DNA of 34,311 nucleotides, taken from contig JAJPHY010000079.1 of NCBI GenBank assembly GCA_021325015.1, forward strand, positions 1 through 34,311, in the 5' to 3' direction. Positions 18,281 to 27,908 of this stretch are shown one piece after another; positions within the stretch are counted from its first letter, which is position 1; each line of letters begins with the position of its first letter. The notes under the pieces are model-generated. The model had not been told where the DNA came from, made no database searches, and was given only the letters and a program-made list of their open reading frames with translations. This DNA comes from Actinomycetota bacterium. Lineage in GTDB: Bacteria > Actinomycetota > UBA4738 > HRBIN12. The translations under genes and the position numbers were made by a program.

Positions 18281-19459
18281 ATGGCAGGCATGAACTGGCT
18301 CGACCTCCTGCTGGCCGTCCTCCTCGCCCTCGCGGCCGTGAGCGGGTTCCGCCGCGGCGCCCTCCTCCAGCTCCTCGCGTACGGGGGGCTCGCCGCCGGG
18401 CTGGTGGCGGGCTCATTGCTCGCGGCTCCGCTCGCCGGGCTGGCGCGCACCCCCGGCGCGCAGGCGGGGATCGCAGCCGGAGCGCTGCTCGGAGGCGCCG
18501 CGCTCGGGAACGCGGTCGGCTGGCTCGTCGGCAGCTGGGCTCGGTCGCGCGCCCATGCCACGAGAGCGGGATTCCTCGATCGCGCAGGCGGCTCGCTCGT
18601 CTCGGTCGTCGCGATGCTCGTCGCGACCTGGTTCCTCGCGCTGAACCTCGTGAGCGGGCCGCTGCCCGCCCTGTCCCGGGAGATCCGGGGCTCGGCCATC
18701 GTCCGGGGCCTGGACGCCGCCCTGCCGCCCCCGCCGTCGCTGCTCGCCGAGGTGCGCACGTTCCTCAACCGGTACGGGTTCCCGCAGGTCTTCCTCGGCC
18801 TGCCCCCCGCCCCCTCCGGGCCGGTGCGGCAGCCGGCTCCCGCGGCCGTCCGCCGCGCCATCGAAGCGGCGGAGGCGAGCACCGTGCGCGTGATCGGCCG
18901 CGCCTGCGGTCAGATCCAGTCGGGCACGGGCTTCGCCGTCTCGGACCATCGGGTGGTCACGAACGCCCACGTGGTCGCCGGGGTGACCTCGCCGGTGGTC
19001 CAGGCGCCGAACGGAAGCGCGCAAACGGCCGCCGTCGTCCTGTTCGATCCCCGCACCGACCTCGCGGTGCTCCGCATCGAGGCCGCCCCAGGACCGGCGC
19101 TCGAGCTGGCCCCTCGTCTGGTCGGGCGGGGCGCGGGCGGCGCCACCCTGGGCTATCCGGGCGGAGGGCCGCTCGCCACGGAGCCGGCCGCCGTCCGCCG
19201 CGCCATGGCCGCCCTCGGACGCGACATCTATGGCCGGAGCACGGTCGAGCGCGAGGTCTACGAACTGCAGGCGCGAGTCGAGCCCGGTGATTCCGGCGGA
19301 CCGTTCGTCACCTCGGACGGAACGGTCACCGGGGTCGTGTTCGCGGCCTCGACCACCGACCCCGACGTCGGGTACGCGATCGCCTCGACCGAGGTCCTCA
19401 GGGACCTCCGGAGCGTGCACGGTGGCGCTCCCACCTCCACGGGTCCCTGTCTCCGCTGA
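18281..19459 (+). CDS. MarP-like membrane serine protease: N-terminal CvpA-type membrane domain plus trypsin-like domain
   Basis: Hydrophobic N-terminus MNWLDLLLAVLLALAAVSGFRRGALLQLLAYGGLAAG; catalytic triad contexts VVTNAHVVAG (His), DPRTDLAVLRI (Asp), VEPGDSGGPFVTSDGTVTGVVFA (Ser). Start could be ATG at 18281 or 18290. Confidence 0.85.
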   Translation: MAGMNWLDLLLAVLLALAAVSGFRRGALLQLLAYGGLAAGLVAGSLLAAPLAGLARTPGAQAGIAAGALLGGAALGNAVGWLVGSWARSRAHATRAGFLDRAGGSLVSVVAMLVATWFLALNLVSGPLPALSREIRGSAIVRGLDAALPPPPSLLAEVRTFLNRYGFPQVFLGLPPAPSGPVRQPAPAAVRRAIEAAEASTVRVIGRACGQIQSGTGFAVSDHRVVTNAHVVAGVTSPVVQAPNGSAQTAAVVLFDPRTDLAVLRIEAAPGPALELAPRLVGRGAGGATLGYPGGGPLATEPAAVRRAMAALGRDIYGRSTVEREVYELQARVEPGDSGGPFVTSDGTVTGVVFAASTTDPDVGYAIASTEVLRDLRSVHGGAPTSTGPCLR

Positions 19460-19496
19460 GACGTCAAGCGCCCGCCCCCTCCACCCGACGGGGGAT

Positions 19497-19545
19497 GGCC
19501 GATCGGCCCTCTCCAGAGCGAACGCCCCGGCCCCGATGCATCGGG
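19497..19545. repeat. Two perfect palindromes upstream of the L,D-transpeptidase gene
   Basis: GGCCGATCGGCC (19497-19508) and CCCGATGCATCGGG (19532-19545) read directly. Confidence 0.7.
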
Positions 19546-19546
19546 T

Positions 19547-20440
19547 ATGCGAGCGGGCGAGAGGTCGAACCCGGAGGCCGGCGACGTCGCGACGGTCTCC
19601 CGCGGGCAGGACCTGCCGGGCGGGAGCGCCCGCGCCGCGCGGGGCGGTCTCGTCCTGGCCCTCGTCCTCGCGATCTCGCTCGGCGGCGTCGCCGGGGCCC
19701 AAGTCGGCTCGTCGGGTCGAGGGCCGTCCTCCCATCGGGGCGCGCGAACCGTTCGTCCAGACCCGAGCTCCCGGCCTCCCGTGGGACCACCCGTGCGCCC
19801 GAACGCGTTCGCGCCGGCACCGGCCGCTCACCGAACCCGTCCCAGCCTGCTCGTCCGCGTGCGCGGCCCGATGCCCGCCACCGCCCGGCCGGGGGGCGGA
19901 CGGGTGGTCGGCAGCGTCCCCGCCACCTCCCGCTACTACCACGTGCCGCTCGTGGCCTGGGTGATCCGCACGGCCGACCACGGCCGGTTCGGCCTGGTGA
20001 GCCTGCCCTACCGTGGGGCGCGGCAAGCGGGGTGGATCCCGCTCGACGGGCTTCCCCGGTCGCGAACCCCGATCGAGGTCCGGATCGATCTTTCGCGGCA
20101 CGAGCTCGTCGTCGAGCGCCTCGGCCGGGTGATCCTGCGGGCTCCGGCTGCCACCGGCGCCGCCGGCTCCCCCACCCCGCCCGGGCGATACTTCGTCACG
20201 GACCGCGTCCCCTTCCCGGCCGGAAGTCCCTACGGGACATTCGCCTTCGGGCTCTCTGGGATCCAGACCCACCTGCCGCCCGGCTGGACCGGGGGCGATC
20301 AGCTCGCGATCCACGGCACGAACGACCCCGGTTCGATCGGCACCTCGGCCAGTGCCGGCTGCGTCCGCGTCGCCGAGACGGTGCTTGCCAGGCTGCGGCC
20401 GTTGCTCCGCCTCGGTACCCCGGTTGTGATCCGGCCGTAG
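19547..20440 (+). CDS. L,D-transpeptidase (YkuD family), single N-terminal signal/anchor
   Basis: Hydrophobic GLVLALVLAISLGGVAGA; IRIDLSRHELVVERLGRVILRAPAATGAAGSPTPPGRYFVTDRVPF; catalytic AIHGTNDPGSIGTSASAGCVRVAETVLARL. Confidence 0.88.
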   Translation: MRAGERSNPEAGDVATVSRGQDLPGGSARAARGGLVLALVLAISLGGVAGAQVGSSGRGPSSHRGARTVRPDPSSRPPVGPPVRPNAFAPAPAAHRTRPSLLVRVRGPMPATARPGGGRVVGSVPATSRYYHVPLVAWVIRTADHGRFGLVSLPYRGARQAGWIPLDGLPRSRTPIEVRIDLSRHELVVERLGRVILRAPAATGAAGSPTPPGRYFVTDRVPFPAGSPYGTFAFGLSGIQTHLPPGWTGGDQLAIHGTNDPGSIGTSASAGCVRVAETVLARLRPLLRLGTPVVIRP

Positions 20441-20474
20441 CGGCAGCGCCGGCACCGTCCCGGGGGGCGCGGTG

Positions 20475-20525
20475 ACTCCTCCATCACGACGCGGCTCGGG
20501 GCCGCGGCTACTCCTCCATCACGAC
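20475..20525. repeat. 16-bp perfect direct repeat (ACTCCTCCATCACGAC), start-to-start period 35 bp
   Basis: Copies at 20475-20490 and 20510-20525. The second covers the last codons and stop of the GDE gene. Confidence 0.85.
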
Positions 20526-22706
20526 ACGGATGCGTCCCTCGCGGGAGAGCAGCGAGAAGGAGGTGATCTCGCCCTCGCGCCGGAACACCAGCGAGATCCG
20601 GCTGTCGCCCACCGACAGGTTGCGGACCTCAACGGTGTTGAGCCACGTGGGGAGGTGGGGCTTGTTCACCGTCACGAGGTTCAGGTGCGCCTGTGCCGAG
20701 AGCCCGAGCATCGCCTGCAGCATCAGGAACGGCGAGCCTGCCGCCCACGCCTGCGGCGAGCAGGCGACCGGGTAGCTCACCGGCCGGTTCGGGGTTCGCC
20801 GTGTGAAGCCGCAGAAGAGCTCGGGCAGGCGCAGGTAGTCGGCCTGGATCGCGGCGTCGAAGATCGCCGTCGCCACCCGGTTGGTGGAGCGGGCGAACCC
20901 GTAGCGCTTGAGCCCGGCGGCGATCAGCGCGTTGTCGTGCGGCCACACCGAGCCGTTGTGGTAGCTCATCGGGTTGTAGGCCGCGGCGGCCTTGCTGAGG
21001 GTTCGGATGCCCCACCCGCTGAACATGTCCGGCGCGAGCAGCCGCTTGGCGAGGGGCGTCGCCTTGTCCTCGTCGACGATTCCGCAGTACAGGCCGTGGC
21101 CGGGGTTGGACATGATGGTTCGGACGGGACGCTTCTCGCCGTCGAGCGCGGCCGCGAAGTAGCGCTCGTCCTCCATCCAGAAGACCTCGTTGTAGCGCCG
21201 CTTGAGCTCGTGCGCCTGCGCGAGCAGGTACTCGGCGCGGCGGTCGTCGCCGAGCGCGCGGTACACGTCGGCCATCCGCACCTTGGCCAGGTACACGTAC
21301 CCCTGCACCTCGGAGAGCGCGATCGGGGGCTCGGCCAGACGGCCGTCGGCGTGGACGATCGCGTCGTGCGAGTCCTTCCAGCCCTGATTGCGCATGCCGG
21401 CGGGCGACCGGGTCTGGTACTCGACGAACCCGTCCCCGTCGAGGTCGCCGTAGCGGTCGATCCACTCGAGCGCCGCCTCCGCGGCGGGAAGGAGCTTGGC
21501 GGCGAAGTCCAGATCGCCGGTCCATCGCAGGTGCTGCGCGTACACGATCAGGAACCACGGGGTCGAGTCGACCGAGCCGAAGTACGGCGTGTGCGGGACG
21601 ATTCCCGCCCGGGCCAGCTCGCCCTGCCGGATCTCGTGGAGGATCTTGCCGGGCTCCTCGTCCCGCCAGTCGTCGATCCGGGTGCCCTGCCGCGCCGCGA
21701 GCAGCTCGAGCGCGTGGCGCGCCGGCATCGTGGTGACCGACAGGAGCTGGTGGGCGGAGATGAGGGAGTCCCGCCCGAAGACCGTGACGTACCAGGGGAT
21801 GCCCGCCGCGAGGACGCCGCCCTCCGCCGTCTCGGTGTACAGCGCGCGCAGGTCGCGCAGGCTGCGGTCGAGCAGCTGGTTGAAGAGCTCGTTGTCCGTG
21901 ACGATCTGGGTGCACTCGCGCTCCCACTCCTCGTAGGAGCGGCGCAGCTCGTGGATCGCAACGTCGAAGTCGATCGCGCCCGGGCGCTCGTCGTCCACGA
22001 TCGGTTCCACGGTCAGCCCGATCAGCCGAGTCTGGTACGCGCCCAGCCGCAGGCGAAAGACCACTCGGACCAGGTCCCCGTCGACCTCAACGGCGTCGGG
22101 GGGCTGGGCGAACTCGACGAGGGTCACCCGGCGGGCTCCGTCCGCGCCGGTGGCCGCGAACTCGATCCGCTTGCCGTCGACCTTCGGGGGATCGGCCGGC
22201 GCGTGACGCTCGCGAGTCATCCCCCGGACCTCGAAGATGTCGGCGAAGTCCGCCCCGAGCGCGAACTCCAGATCGAGCGCAACCGGGGCGGCGTTGTAGT
22301 TCTTGATCCGGACGCGCTCGAACATCCGGCCGTTGATCGCCCGGATCCGACGGATGTTCAGGGTCTGCTGCGGAACGGCCAGGCGCTCGCCCTCGTAGAG
22401 GTCGGGGTTCGTCAGGTCGACGTACGACATGTAGCCGCGCTCCGAGGAGGAGGACAGCAGCACGGGATCGCGCCCCGAGAGGGTCATTCGAAAGTGCGAC
22501 AGGAACCGCGTGTCCTTCGAGTACAGACCGAGCCCGTAGTCCCCGCCGTGGTCGAGGTTGCCCTCGAGGTCCGTGTAGAGGAACGTGCCCCCCTCCTTCA
22601 CCGCGAGCGTCTTGCTCGCGAGGTCGGTGACGAGCACCGGCACCGGGTCCTTGAGGGGCCGGCCGGTGGGGCGGGGCTCGGGTCGTGGCTGGGGCTCTGC
22701 GCTCAT
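20508..22706 (-). CDS. Amylo-alpha-1,6-glucosidase / glycogen-debranching-enzyme family protein
   Basis: GDE N-terminal bis-type domain (VLVTDLASKTLAVKEGGTFLYTDLEGNLDHGGDYGLGLYSKDTRFLSHFRM) and catalytic-domain segments (GIPWYVTVFGRDSLISAHQLL, RNQGWKDSHDAIVHADG, PMSYHNGSVWPHDNALIAAGL, ACSPQAWAAGSPFLMLQAMLGL). An upstream in-frame ATG at 22751 also exists. Confidence 0.87.
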   Translation of the reverse strand: MSAEPQPRPEPRPTGRPLKDPVPVLVTDLASKTLAVKEGGTFLYTDLEGNLDHGGDYGLGLYSKDTRFLSHFRMTLSGRDPVLLSSSSERGYMSYVDLTNPDLYEGERLAVPQQTLNIRRIRAINGRMFERVRIKNYNAAPVALDLEFALGADFADIFEVRGMTRERHAPADPPKVDGKRIEFAATGADGARRVTLVEFAQPPDAVEVDGDLVRVVFRLRLGAYQTRLIGLTVEPIVDDERPGAIDFDVAIHELRRSYEEWERECTQIVTDNELFNQLLDRSLRDLRALYTETAEGGVLAAGIPWYVTVFGRDSLISAHQLLSVTTMPARHALELLAARQGTRIDDWRDEEPGKILHEIRQGELARAGIVPHTPYFGSVDSTPWFLIVYAQHLRWTGDLDFAAKLLPAAEAALEWIDRYGDLDGDGFVEYQTRSPAGMRNQGWKDSHDAIVHADGRLAEPPIALSEVQGYVYLAKVRMADVYRALGDDRRAEYLLAQAHELKRRYNEVFWMEDERYFAAALDGEKRPVRTIMSNPGHGLYCGIVDEDKATPLAKRLLAPDMFSGWGIRTLSKAAAAYNPMSYHNGSVWPHDNALIAAGLKRYGFARSTNRVATAIFDAAIQADYLRLPELFCGFTRRTPNRPVSYPVACSPQAWAAGSPFLMLQAMLGLSAQAHLNLVTVNKPHLPTWLNTVEVRNLSVGDSRISLVFRREGEITSFSLLSREGRIRVVMEE

Positions 22707-22760
22707 ACGTGTCTGTTGGGGTCTGGAGGGTCCGGGGCGTTCCGGACGCAAACCGCGCCG

Positions 22761-22789
22761 AGTCTAGGTTCGCCGATCGGAGCGTTCAA
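22761..22789 (-). promoter_or_regulatory. Candidate sigma70-type promoter for the debranching enzyme gene
   Basis: On the minus strand, TTGAAC (22784-22789), 17-nt spacer, TAGACT (22761-22766), located between the thrB stop and the GDE start. Confidence 0.35.
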
Positions 22790-22798
22790 TGACATCGG

Positions 22799-23722
22799 TC
22801 ACACGTTCATAGTCCTGGAAGAGCCGCTCGCGGGCTCCCCGTCCGGTCCGGCGATGAGCTCGACGCCCCGGGAGCGCGGCGAGAGCCGGAGCACCCGCCA
22901 TCCCTCGCCCAGCTCCGGAAGGGTCGCCGGGTCGGACGGGAACGCAAGGAGCGAGGGCCCCGCGCCCGACACGCAGACCGGTATCGAGCGCTCCAGTCGC
23001 TCGAAGACCTCCCGGACCTCCGGGACGAGCGCGAGGCGGGCGGCCTGGTGCAGCCGGTCGTGGAGCGCCACGCGCAGCAGGTCCAGGTCTCCCCGGACCA
23101 GCGCCTGAACGACGAGCGCCCCGTACGCGACGTTGGCCACCGCGTCGACGAGGGGGACCCGCTCGGGGAGGACCCCTCGGGCGTGTTCGGTCGGCACCCG
23201 GACCGACGGGATCAGCACCGTCGGCACGACCTCGGGGGCGACCTCGAATCGCCGAACGTGGCCGTCGGCGATCACGGTGAGGCCGCCGTAGACGGCCGGA
23301 GCCGCGTTGTCGGGGTGTCCTTCGAGCTCCGCGGCGCAGGCGAAGGTGGCGTACGGGTCGTCCCCGAGCCCCGCGTCGCCGAGCAGCGCGCTCGCCAGCG
23401 CCGTCCCGGCCACGGCGGCCGCGGACGAGGAGCCCAAGCCCCGCTCGAGTGGGATCCGGTTCACGCCGTGGAGGGCGAACGGAGGGATGGCCGCACCGGG
23501 ATGGAGCTTGGCCTGCCGACGGAGCGTGTGGACGATCGCCCGGCTCACGGCATCGGTGCCGTCGGTCGGAAGCTCGTCCTCTCCCTCCCCCTCCCAGCTG
23601 ATGCCTGGCTCGAGCCCGGTGTCGATCGTCACCTCGTTGCAGAGATCGAGCGCGAGACCGAAACAGTCGAACCCGGGACCGAGATTGGCGGACGTCGCCG
23701 GGACGCGCGCGGTGAGCCGCAT
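22799..23722 (-). CDS. thrB: Homoserine kinase
   Basis: GHMP kinase: MRLTARVPATSANLGPGFDCFGLALDL, IPLERGLGSSSAAAVAGTALASALL; adjacent to thrC and hom. Confidence 0.93.
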   Translation of the reverse strand: MRLTARVPATSANLGPGFDCFGLALDLCNEVTIDTGLEPGISWEGEGEDELPTDGTDAVSRAIVHTLRRQAKLHPGAAIPPFALHGVNRIPLERGLGSSSAAAVAGTALASALLGDAGLGDDPYATFACAAELEGHPDNAAPAVYGGLTVIADGHVRRFEVAPEVVPTVLIPSVRVPTEHARGVLPERVPLVDAVANVAYGALVVQALVRGDLDLLRVALHDRLHQAARLALVPEVREVFERLERSIPVCVSGAGPSLLAFPSDPATLPELGEGWRVLRLSPRSRGVELIAGPDGEPASGSSRTMNV

Positions 23723-23725
23723 CGC

Positions 23726-24778
23726 CTACACGCCGAGCTCGGCGGCGACCGCGGCAGGGTCCGCGGGGACGGTCGGTGGGTGGCCGGCGCCGGCGATGGC
23801 CCACTCCGGGTCCTTCAGCCCGTGGCCGGTGAGGACGCAGACGGCGGTGGCGCCCCGCGGGAGCGTTCCCTCAGCCGCGTGGTGGAGCAGACCGGCCACC
23901 GATGCGGCGGAGGCGAGCTCGGCGAACAGGCCCTCGCGGGCCAGCCGACGGTAGGCCGCCAGGATCTCGCGGTCGGTCACGGCATCGATCGCTCCCTCCG
24001 ACTCCCTGGCCGCGGCCACCGCCTTGTCCCATGAGGCTGGATTCCCGATCCTGATCGCCGTCGCGATCGTCGAGGGGTTCGACACGGGCTCGCCGCGGAC
24101 GATCGGCGCGGCGCCGGCCGCCTGGAACCCGAACAAGCGCGGCGGCTCGGCGATCACGCCGTCACGGAGATACTCGGAGTACCCCATCCAGTGGCTGGAG
24201 ATGTTCCCGGCGTTGCCCACCGGGACGAAGTGGAGGTCGGGAGCTCGACCGAGCGCGTCGCACACCTCGAACGCGAGCGTCTTTTGACCCTCGAGGCGGA
24301 AGGGGTTCACGGAGTTCACGAGCGTCACCGGGTAGTGGGCCGCCAGATCCTGCGCGAGCGCGAGCGAGTCGTCGAAGTTGCCGTCGACTTCCAGGACGCG
24401 CGCGCCGTGGATCAGCGTCTGCGCCATCTTGCCGAGCGCGATCTTGCCCTTCGGCACCAAGACGGCGCAGGTGAGCCCCGCCTTGGCGGCGTAGGCTGAG
24501 GCCGACGCGCTCGTGTTGCCGGTGGAGGCGCAGACGACGGCCTTCGAACCCTCCTCGAGCGCCTTGGAGATCGCGAGCGTCATCCCGCGGTCCTTGAACG
24601 AGCCGGTGGGATTGGCACCCTCGAACTTCAGGAGGACCTCGCAGCCGGTCTCGGTCGAGAGCGACTCCGAGCGCACCAGCGGCGTCCCTCCTTCGCCCAA
24701 CGTGACGACCGGCGTCGCGTCGCTGACGGGCAGGCGGTCCCGGTACTCGCGGATGATCCCGCGCCATTGAGCCGTCAT
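23726..24778 (-). CDS. thrC: Threonine synthase
   Basis: [86 protein letters not shown]. Internal ATG start at 24778. Confidence 0.94.
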   Translation of the reverse strand: MTAQWRGIIREYRDRLPVSDATPVVTLGEGGTPLVRSESLSTETGCEVLLKFEGANPTGSFKDRGMTLAISKALEEGSKAVVCASTGNTSASASAYAAKAGLTCAVLVPKGKIALGKMAQTLIHGARVLEVDGNFDDSLALAQDLAAHYPVTLVNSVNPFRLEGQKTLAFEVCDALGRAPDLHFVPVGNAGNISSHWMGYSEYLRDGVIAEPPRLFGFQAAGAAPIVRGEPVSNPSTIATAIRIGNPASWDKAVAAARESEGAIDAVTDREILAAYRRLAREGLFAELASAASVAGLLHHAAEGTLPRGATAVCVLTGHGLKDPEWAIAGAGHPPTVPADPAAVAAELGV

Positions 24779-26064
24779 TCCTCGGCCTCCACCCGGAGGA
24801 TGCTTCGGACCTCCTCGACGACCTTCACGTTGCGCAGCTCCGACACGGCTCGCTGGAACGCGCCCTCGCGCGCGCGGTGCGTGACGAACACGAGCTGCGC
24901 GTCCTCGCCGGTTCCCTCCTGCCACACGCTCTTGATCGAGACCCGATTGTGCCCGAAGACGCTCGCGATCTCGGCGAGGACGCCGGGCCGGTCCTCCACC
25001 CGCAGGAGGATGTAGTACTGGCCCTCCATCTCGTCCATGGGCCGGATCGTCCGCTCGAGGAAGCAGGTGCACCCCACGCCGCGCGTCCCCGCGATCAGGT
25101 TGCGGGCCACGCTCACCAGGTCGCCCACGACGGCCGTCGCCGTGGCGTCGCCCCCGGCGCCGCGCCCGTAGAACATCAGTTCGCCGATCTTCGGACCCTC
25201 GAGGAACACGGCGTTGAAGGCGTCCCGAACCGCCGCCAGCGGGTGGGCCGCGGGAATCATCGCGGGGTGCACGCGCGCGGCGATCCGCTCCCCGTCGAGC
25301 TCCGCGATCGCGAGGAGCTTGATCACGTAGCCGAGCCGCCGGGCGAACTCCACGTCCTCGCTCGTCACCCTGCGGATGCCCTCGCGGAAGACGTCGCCGG
25401 CCACCACTCGGGCGTTGAACGCGATCGACGCGAGGATTGCGCACTTGGCGGCGGCGTCGTGTCCCTCGACGTCGGCCGACGGGTCGGCTTCCGCGTACCC
25501 GAGTCGCTGTGCCTGCGCGAGCGCGTCCGCAAAGGGGAGCCCCTCCTCGGTCATGCGGGTGAGGACGTAGTTGGTGGTCCCGTTCACGATGCCGATCACG
25601 CGGGAGATGCGCTCGCCGGTCAACGACTCCTTGATCGGCCGGATGAGCGGGATGCCCCCGCCCACCGACGCCTCGAAGTACAGGTCGAGCCCCGCCGCAT
25701 CGGACGCGTCGAACAGCTCGCGCCCCCGCGTGGAGACGAGCTCCTTGTTGGCGGTCACGACGGGCTTGCCGCGGTCGAACGCCGCCAGCACGAGGCTGCC
25801 GGCCGGCTCGACCCCTCCGAGGAGCTCGCACACGATGTCCACGTCGGGGTCGCCCACGACCTCCATCGGGTCCGTCGTGAACCGGTCCCCGCCGAGCGGC
25901 ACCGCTCGCGGACGATCGAGGTCGCGCACGGCGACCCGGGCGATCTCGAGCCGACACCCCGCGCGCCGGGCGATCTCCTCTCGGTGCTCGTCGAGGAGCC
26001 GCGCGACGGCCGACCCCACCGTTCCGCAGCCGAGCATCCCGACCCGCAGCGTCCGCTGCCTCAC
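24775..26064 (-). CDS. hom: Homoserine dehydrogenase with C-terminal ACT domain
   Basis: [98 protein letters not shown]-like [38 protein letters not shown] at 26064 overlaps the lysA stop. Confidence 0.94.
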   Translation of the reverse strand: MRQRTLRVGMLGCGTVGSAVARLLDEHREEIARRAGCRLEIARVAVRDLDRPRAVPLGGDRFTTDPMEVVGDPDVDIVCELLGGVEPAGSLVLAAFDRGKPVVTANKELVSTRGRELFDASDAAGLDLYFEASVGGGIPLIRPIKESLTGERISRVIGIVNGTTNYVLTRMTEEGLPFADALAQAQRLGYAEADPSADVEGHDAAAKCAILASIAFNARVVAGDVFREGIRRVTSEDVEFARRLGYVIKLLAIAELDGERIAARVHPAMIPAAHPLAAVRDAFNAVFLEGPKIGELMFYGRGAGGDATATAVVGDLVSVARNLIAGTRGVGCTCFLERTIRPMDEMEGQYYILLRVEDRPGVLAEIASVFGHNRVSIKSVWQEGTGEDAQLVFVTHRAREGAFQRAVSELRNVKVVEEVRSILRVEAEE

Positions 26065-27908
26065 CCCACCACCTCCCCCGCGTCGGAGCCCGTGCCCGGC
26101 TCGCCCAGCCAGGCCGCCATCAGGATCTCGTCCTCGTAACCGTAGGACTTCTTCGCGTGCCGGACGAGCCTCCCCTCCTCGACGAAGCCGAACTTCCGGT
26201 ACAGCGCCATTGCGGCGACGTTGTGCGGGTACACGGTGAGCTCCACGCGCTCGACGCCGACGCTTCGAGCCCATCGCAGCGCCTCGTCCATCAGGGCCGA
26301 CCCGATCCCGCGCCCCCGGCGGTCCCGCGTGACGAACATGCCGAGCGTCGCCACGTGACGCGTCGACTCGTGCGCGTCGCGCCGGATCGAGAGGCCGCCC
26401 ACCACGCGACCCTCCTCGACGGCGACCAGGTGCGCTCCCTCGCCCGTCCACGAGCGCCGAAAGCGCCTGCGGAGCTCGCGGGGCGAGTGCCGCACCTGCT
26501 CGGTCTGGATGTAGCGCCGCTCCGCGGCGACGCTCGCGTAGGCATGGAGGTACGAGGCGGCGTCCCGGGCGACGGCCGGGCGCACGACGACCCCCGGCGG
26601 CGGCTGCGACCGCGCGGCGGGCGGCGGCGAGGACTCGAGCCGTTCGAGATCGACGGCATCCTCGCGCCGGAGCCAGAGACGCGGACGGCCACCGCGCACC
26701 GCGACCACCGCGGGGCGGCCCACGCGGTTGTAGGTGCTCGCCATCGAGTACGTGTACGCGCCGGTCGCGGCGACGGCGAGCAGGTCGCCGCGGGCGACCG
26801 GGAAGGGCAGCTCCACGTCCCGGGCGAGCACGTCGCCGGACTCGCAGTGGCGGCCGACGACGTCGACGCGGACGGTCGACCCGGGCCGCGGTGGTCCCGC
26901 CGGCGCGACCGTATAGCGGGCCCCGTACAGCATCGGCCGGATGTTGTCGGACATGCCGCCGTCGACGGCGACGAGCGTTCGTCCGTCCGACTCCTTCACG
27001 GTTCCGACGCGGTACAGGGTCACCATCGCCGCGCCGACCACGGAGCGGCCGGGCTCGACGAGAACGTGCGGGATCGGCAGCCCGCGAGCCACCGCCCCCT
27101 CGCGGATGCGCGCGAGCAGGGCGGGGGCCAGCGCGTCGAGCTCCAGCGGGCGCTCGTCCGTGTAGGCGACGCCGAACCCGCCCCCCAGGTCCACGATCTC
27201 GGCCTCGAACCCGACCTCCGCCCGCAGCCGTTCGAGCAGATCGAGCACGACCTCCACCGCCGCAAGGTACGGCTCGGCCTCCAGGACCTGGGAGCCGATG
27301 TGGGCGTGGATGCCGACCGGCCGCACGTTCGGCAGCTCCGTCGCGCGCCGGAGGGCGTCCGGCACGACCTCGAGCGGCATCCCGAACTTCGTGCCCGCTC
27401 CTCCGGTCTGGATGGCCCGGTGGGCCCCTGCCCCGATGCCCGGGATCACGCGCAGGAGGACCGCCTGGGTGGCTCCCACCCGCCGGGCGGCCCGGTCCAG
27501 TCGCTCCAGCTCCTCGGGGTTGTCCACGTTCACGAGCCACACGCCGGAGGCGACGGCGAGCTCGAGCTCCTCGTCGGACTTGTTGTTGCCGTGAACCGCG
27601 ATGCGGTCGCCCCGCACTCCGGCGCGCAGGCAGGCCTCGAGCTCCCCTCCCGTCGCGACGAGCACGTTGAGGCCCTCTGCGGCGACCAGCCGGATCATCT
27701 GCCTCGACGTGAACGCCTTGACCGCGTAGAGCGGGTGCGGGAAGAGCGCGGCGAACGACCGGCACCGCGCCCGCACGTGCTCCTCGTCGACGACGAGCAG
27801 GGGCGTACCGAACTCGTCGGCGAGCTCGCGCGCCGACACGCCGCCCACGGCGAGGCCCTCCGGCCCGAAGCGCGCGCTTGCGGGCCAGGGGCCGGTGGGC
27901 TCAGGCAT
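26061..27908 (-). CDS. lysA: Diaminopimelate decarboxylase fused to a C-terminal GNAT acetyltransferase domain
   Basis: N-terminal about 437 aa: [115 protein letters not shown]-terminal about 175 aa: [15 protein letters not shown]...[58 protein letters not shown] (GNAT). One uninterrupted frame. Confidence 0.9.
   Translation of the reverse strand: MPEPTGPWPASARFGPEGLAVGGVSARELADEFGTPLLVVDEEHVRARCRSFAALFPHPLYAVKAFTSRQMIRLVAAEGLNVLVATGGELEACLRAGVRGDRIAVHGNNKSDEELELAVASGVWLVNVDNPEELERLDRAARRVGATQAVLLRVIPGIGAGAHRAIQTGGAGTKFGMPLEVVPDALRRATELPNVRPVGIHAHIGSQVLEAEPYLAAVEVVLDLLERLRAEVGFEAEIVDLGGGFGVAYTDERPLELDALAPALLARIREGAVARGLPIPHVLVEPGRSVVGAAMVTLYRVGTVKESDGRTLVAVDGGMSDNIRPMLYGARYTVAPAGPPRPGSTVRVDVVGRHCESGDVLARDVELPFPVARGDLLAVAATGAYTYSMASTYNRVGRPAVVAVRGGRPRLWLRREDAVDLERLESSPPPAARSQPPPGVVVRPAVARDAASYLHAYASVAAERRYIQTEQVRHSPRELRRRFRRSWTGEGAHLVAVEEGRVVGGLSIRRDAHESTRHVATLGMFVTRDRRGRGIGSALMDEALRWARSVGVERVELTVYPHNVAAMALYRKFGFVEEGRLVRHAKKSYGYEDEILMAAWLGEPGTGSDAGEVVG

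Noticed and set aside
17443-18882. 479-aa metallophosphoesterase with a long N-terminal extension
   Set aside because: The extension is antisense to the MarP-like gene and has no recognisable domain; GTG 18228 fits the family start.
16333-19290. 985-aa plus-strand ORF
   Set aside because: Lies mostly antisense to the cDPG synthetase and phosphoesterase genes and out of frame with the MarP-like gene; Arg/Gly/His/Asp-rich, a GC-driven shadow ORF.
20472-23108. 878-aa plus-strand ORF
   Set aside because: Antisense to the debranching enzyme and thrB; low-complexity composition without domain motifs.
24775-27765. 996-aa minus-strand ORF as one fusion protein
   Set aside because: Only the C-terminal part (from GTG 26064) is homoserine dehydrogenase; the N-terminal part is the wrong frame of lysA.
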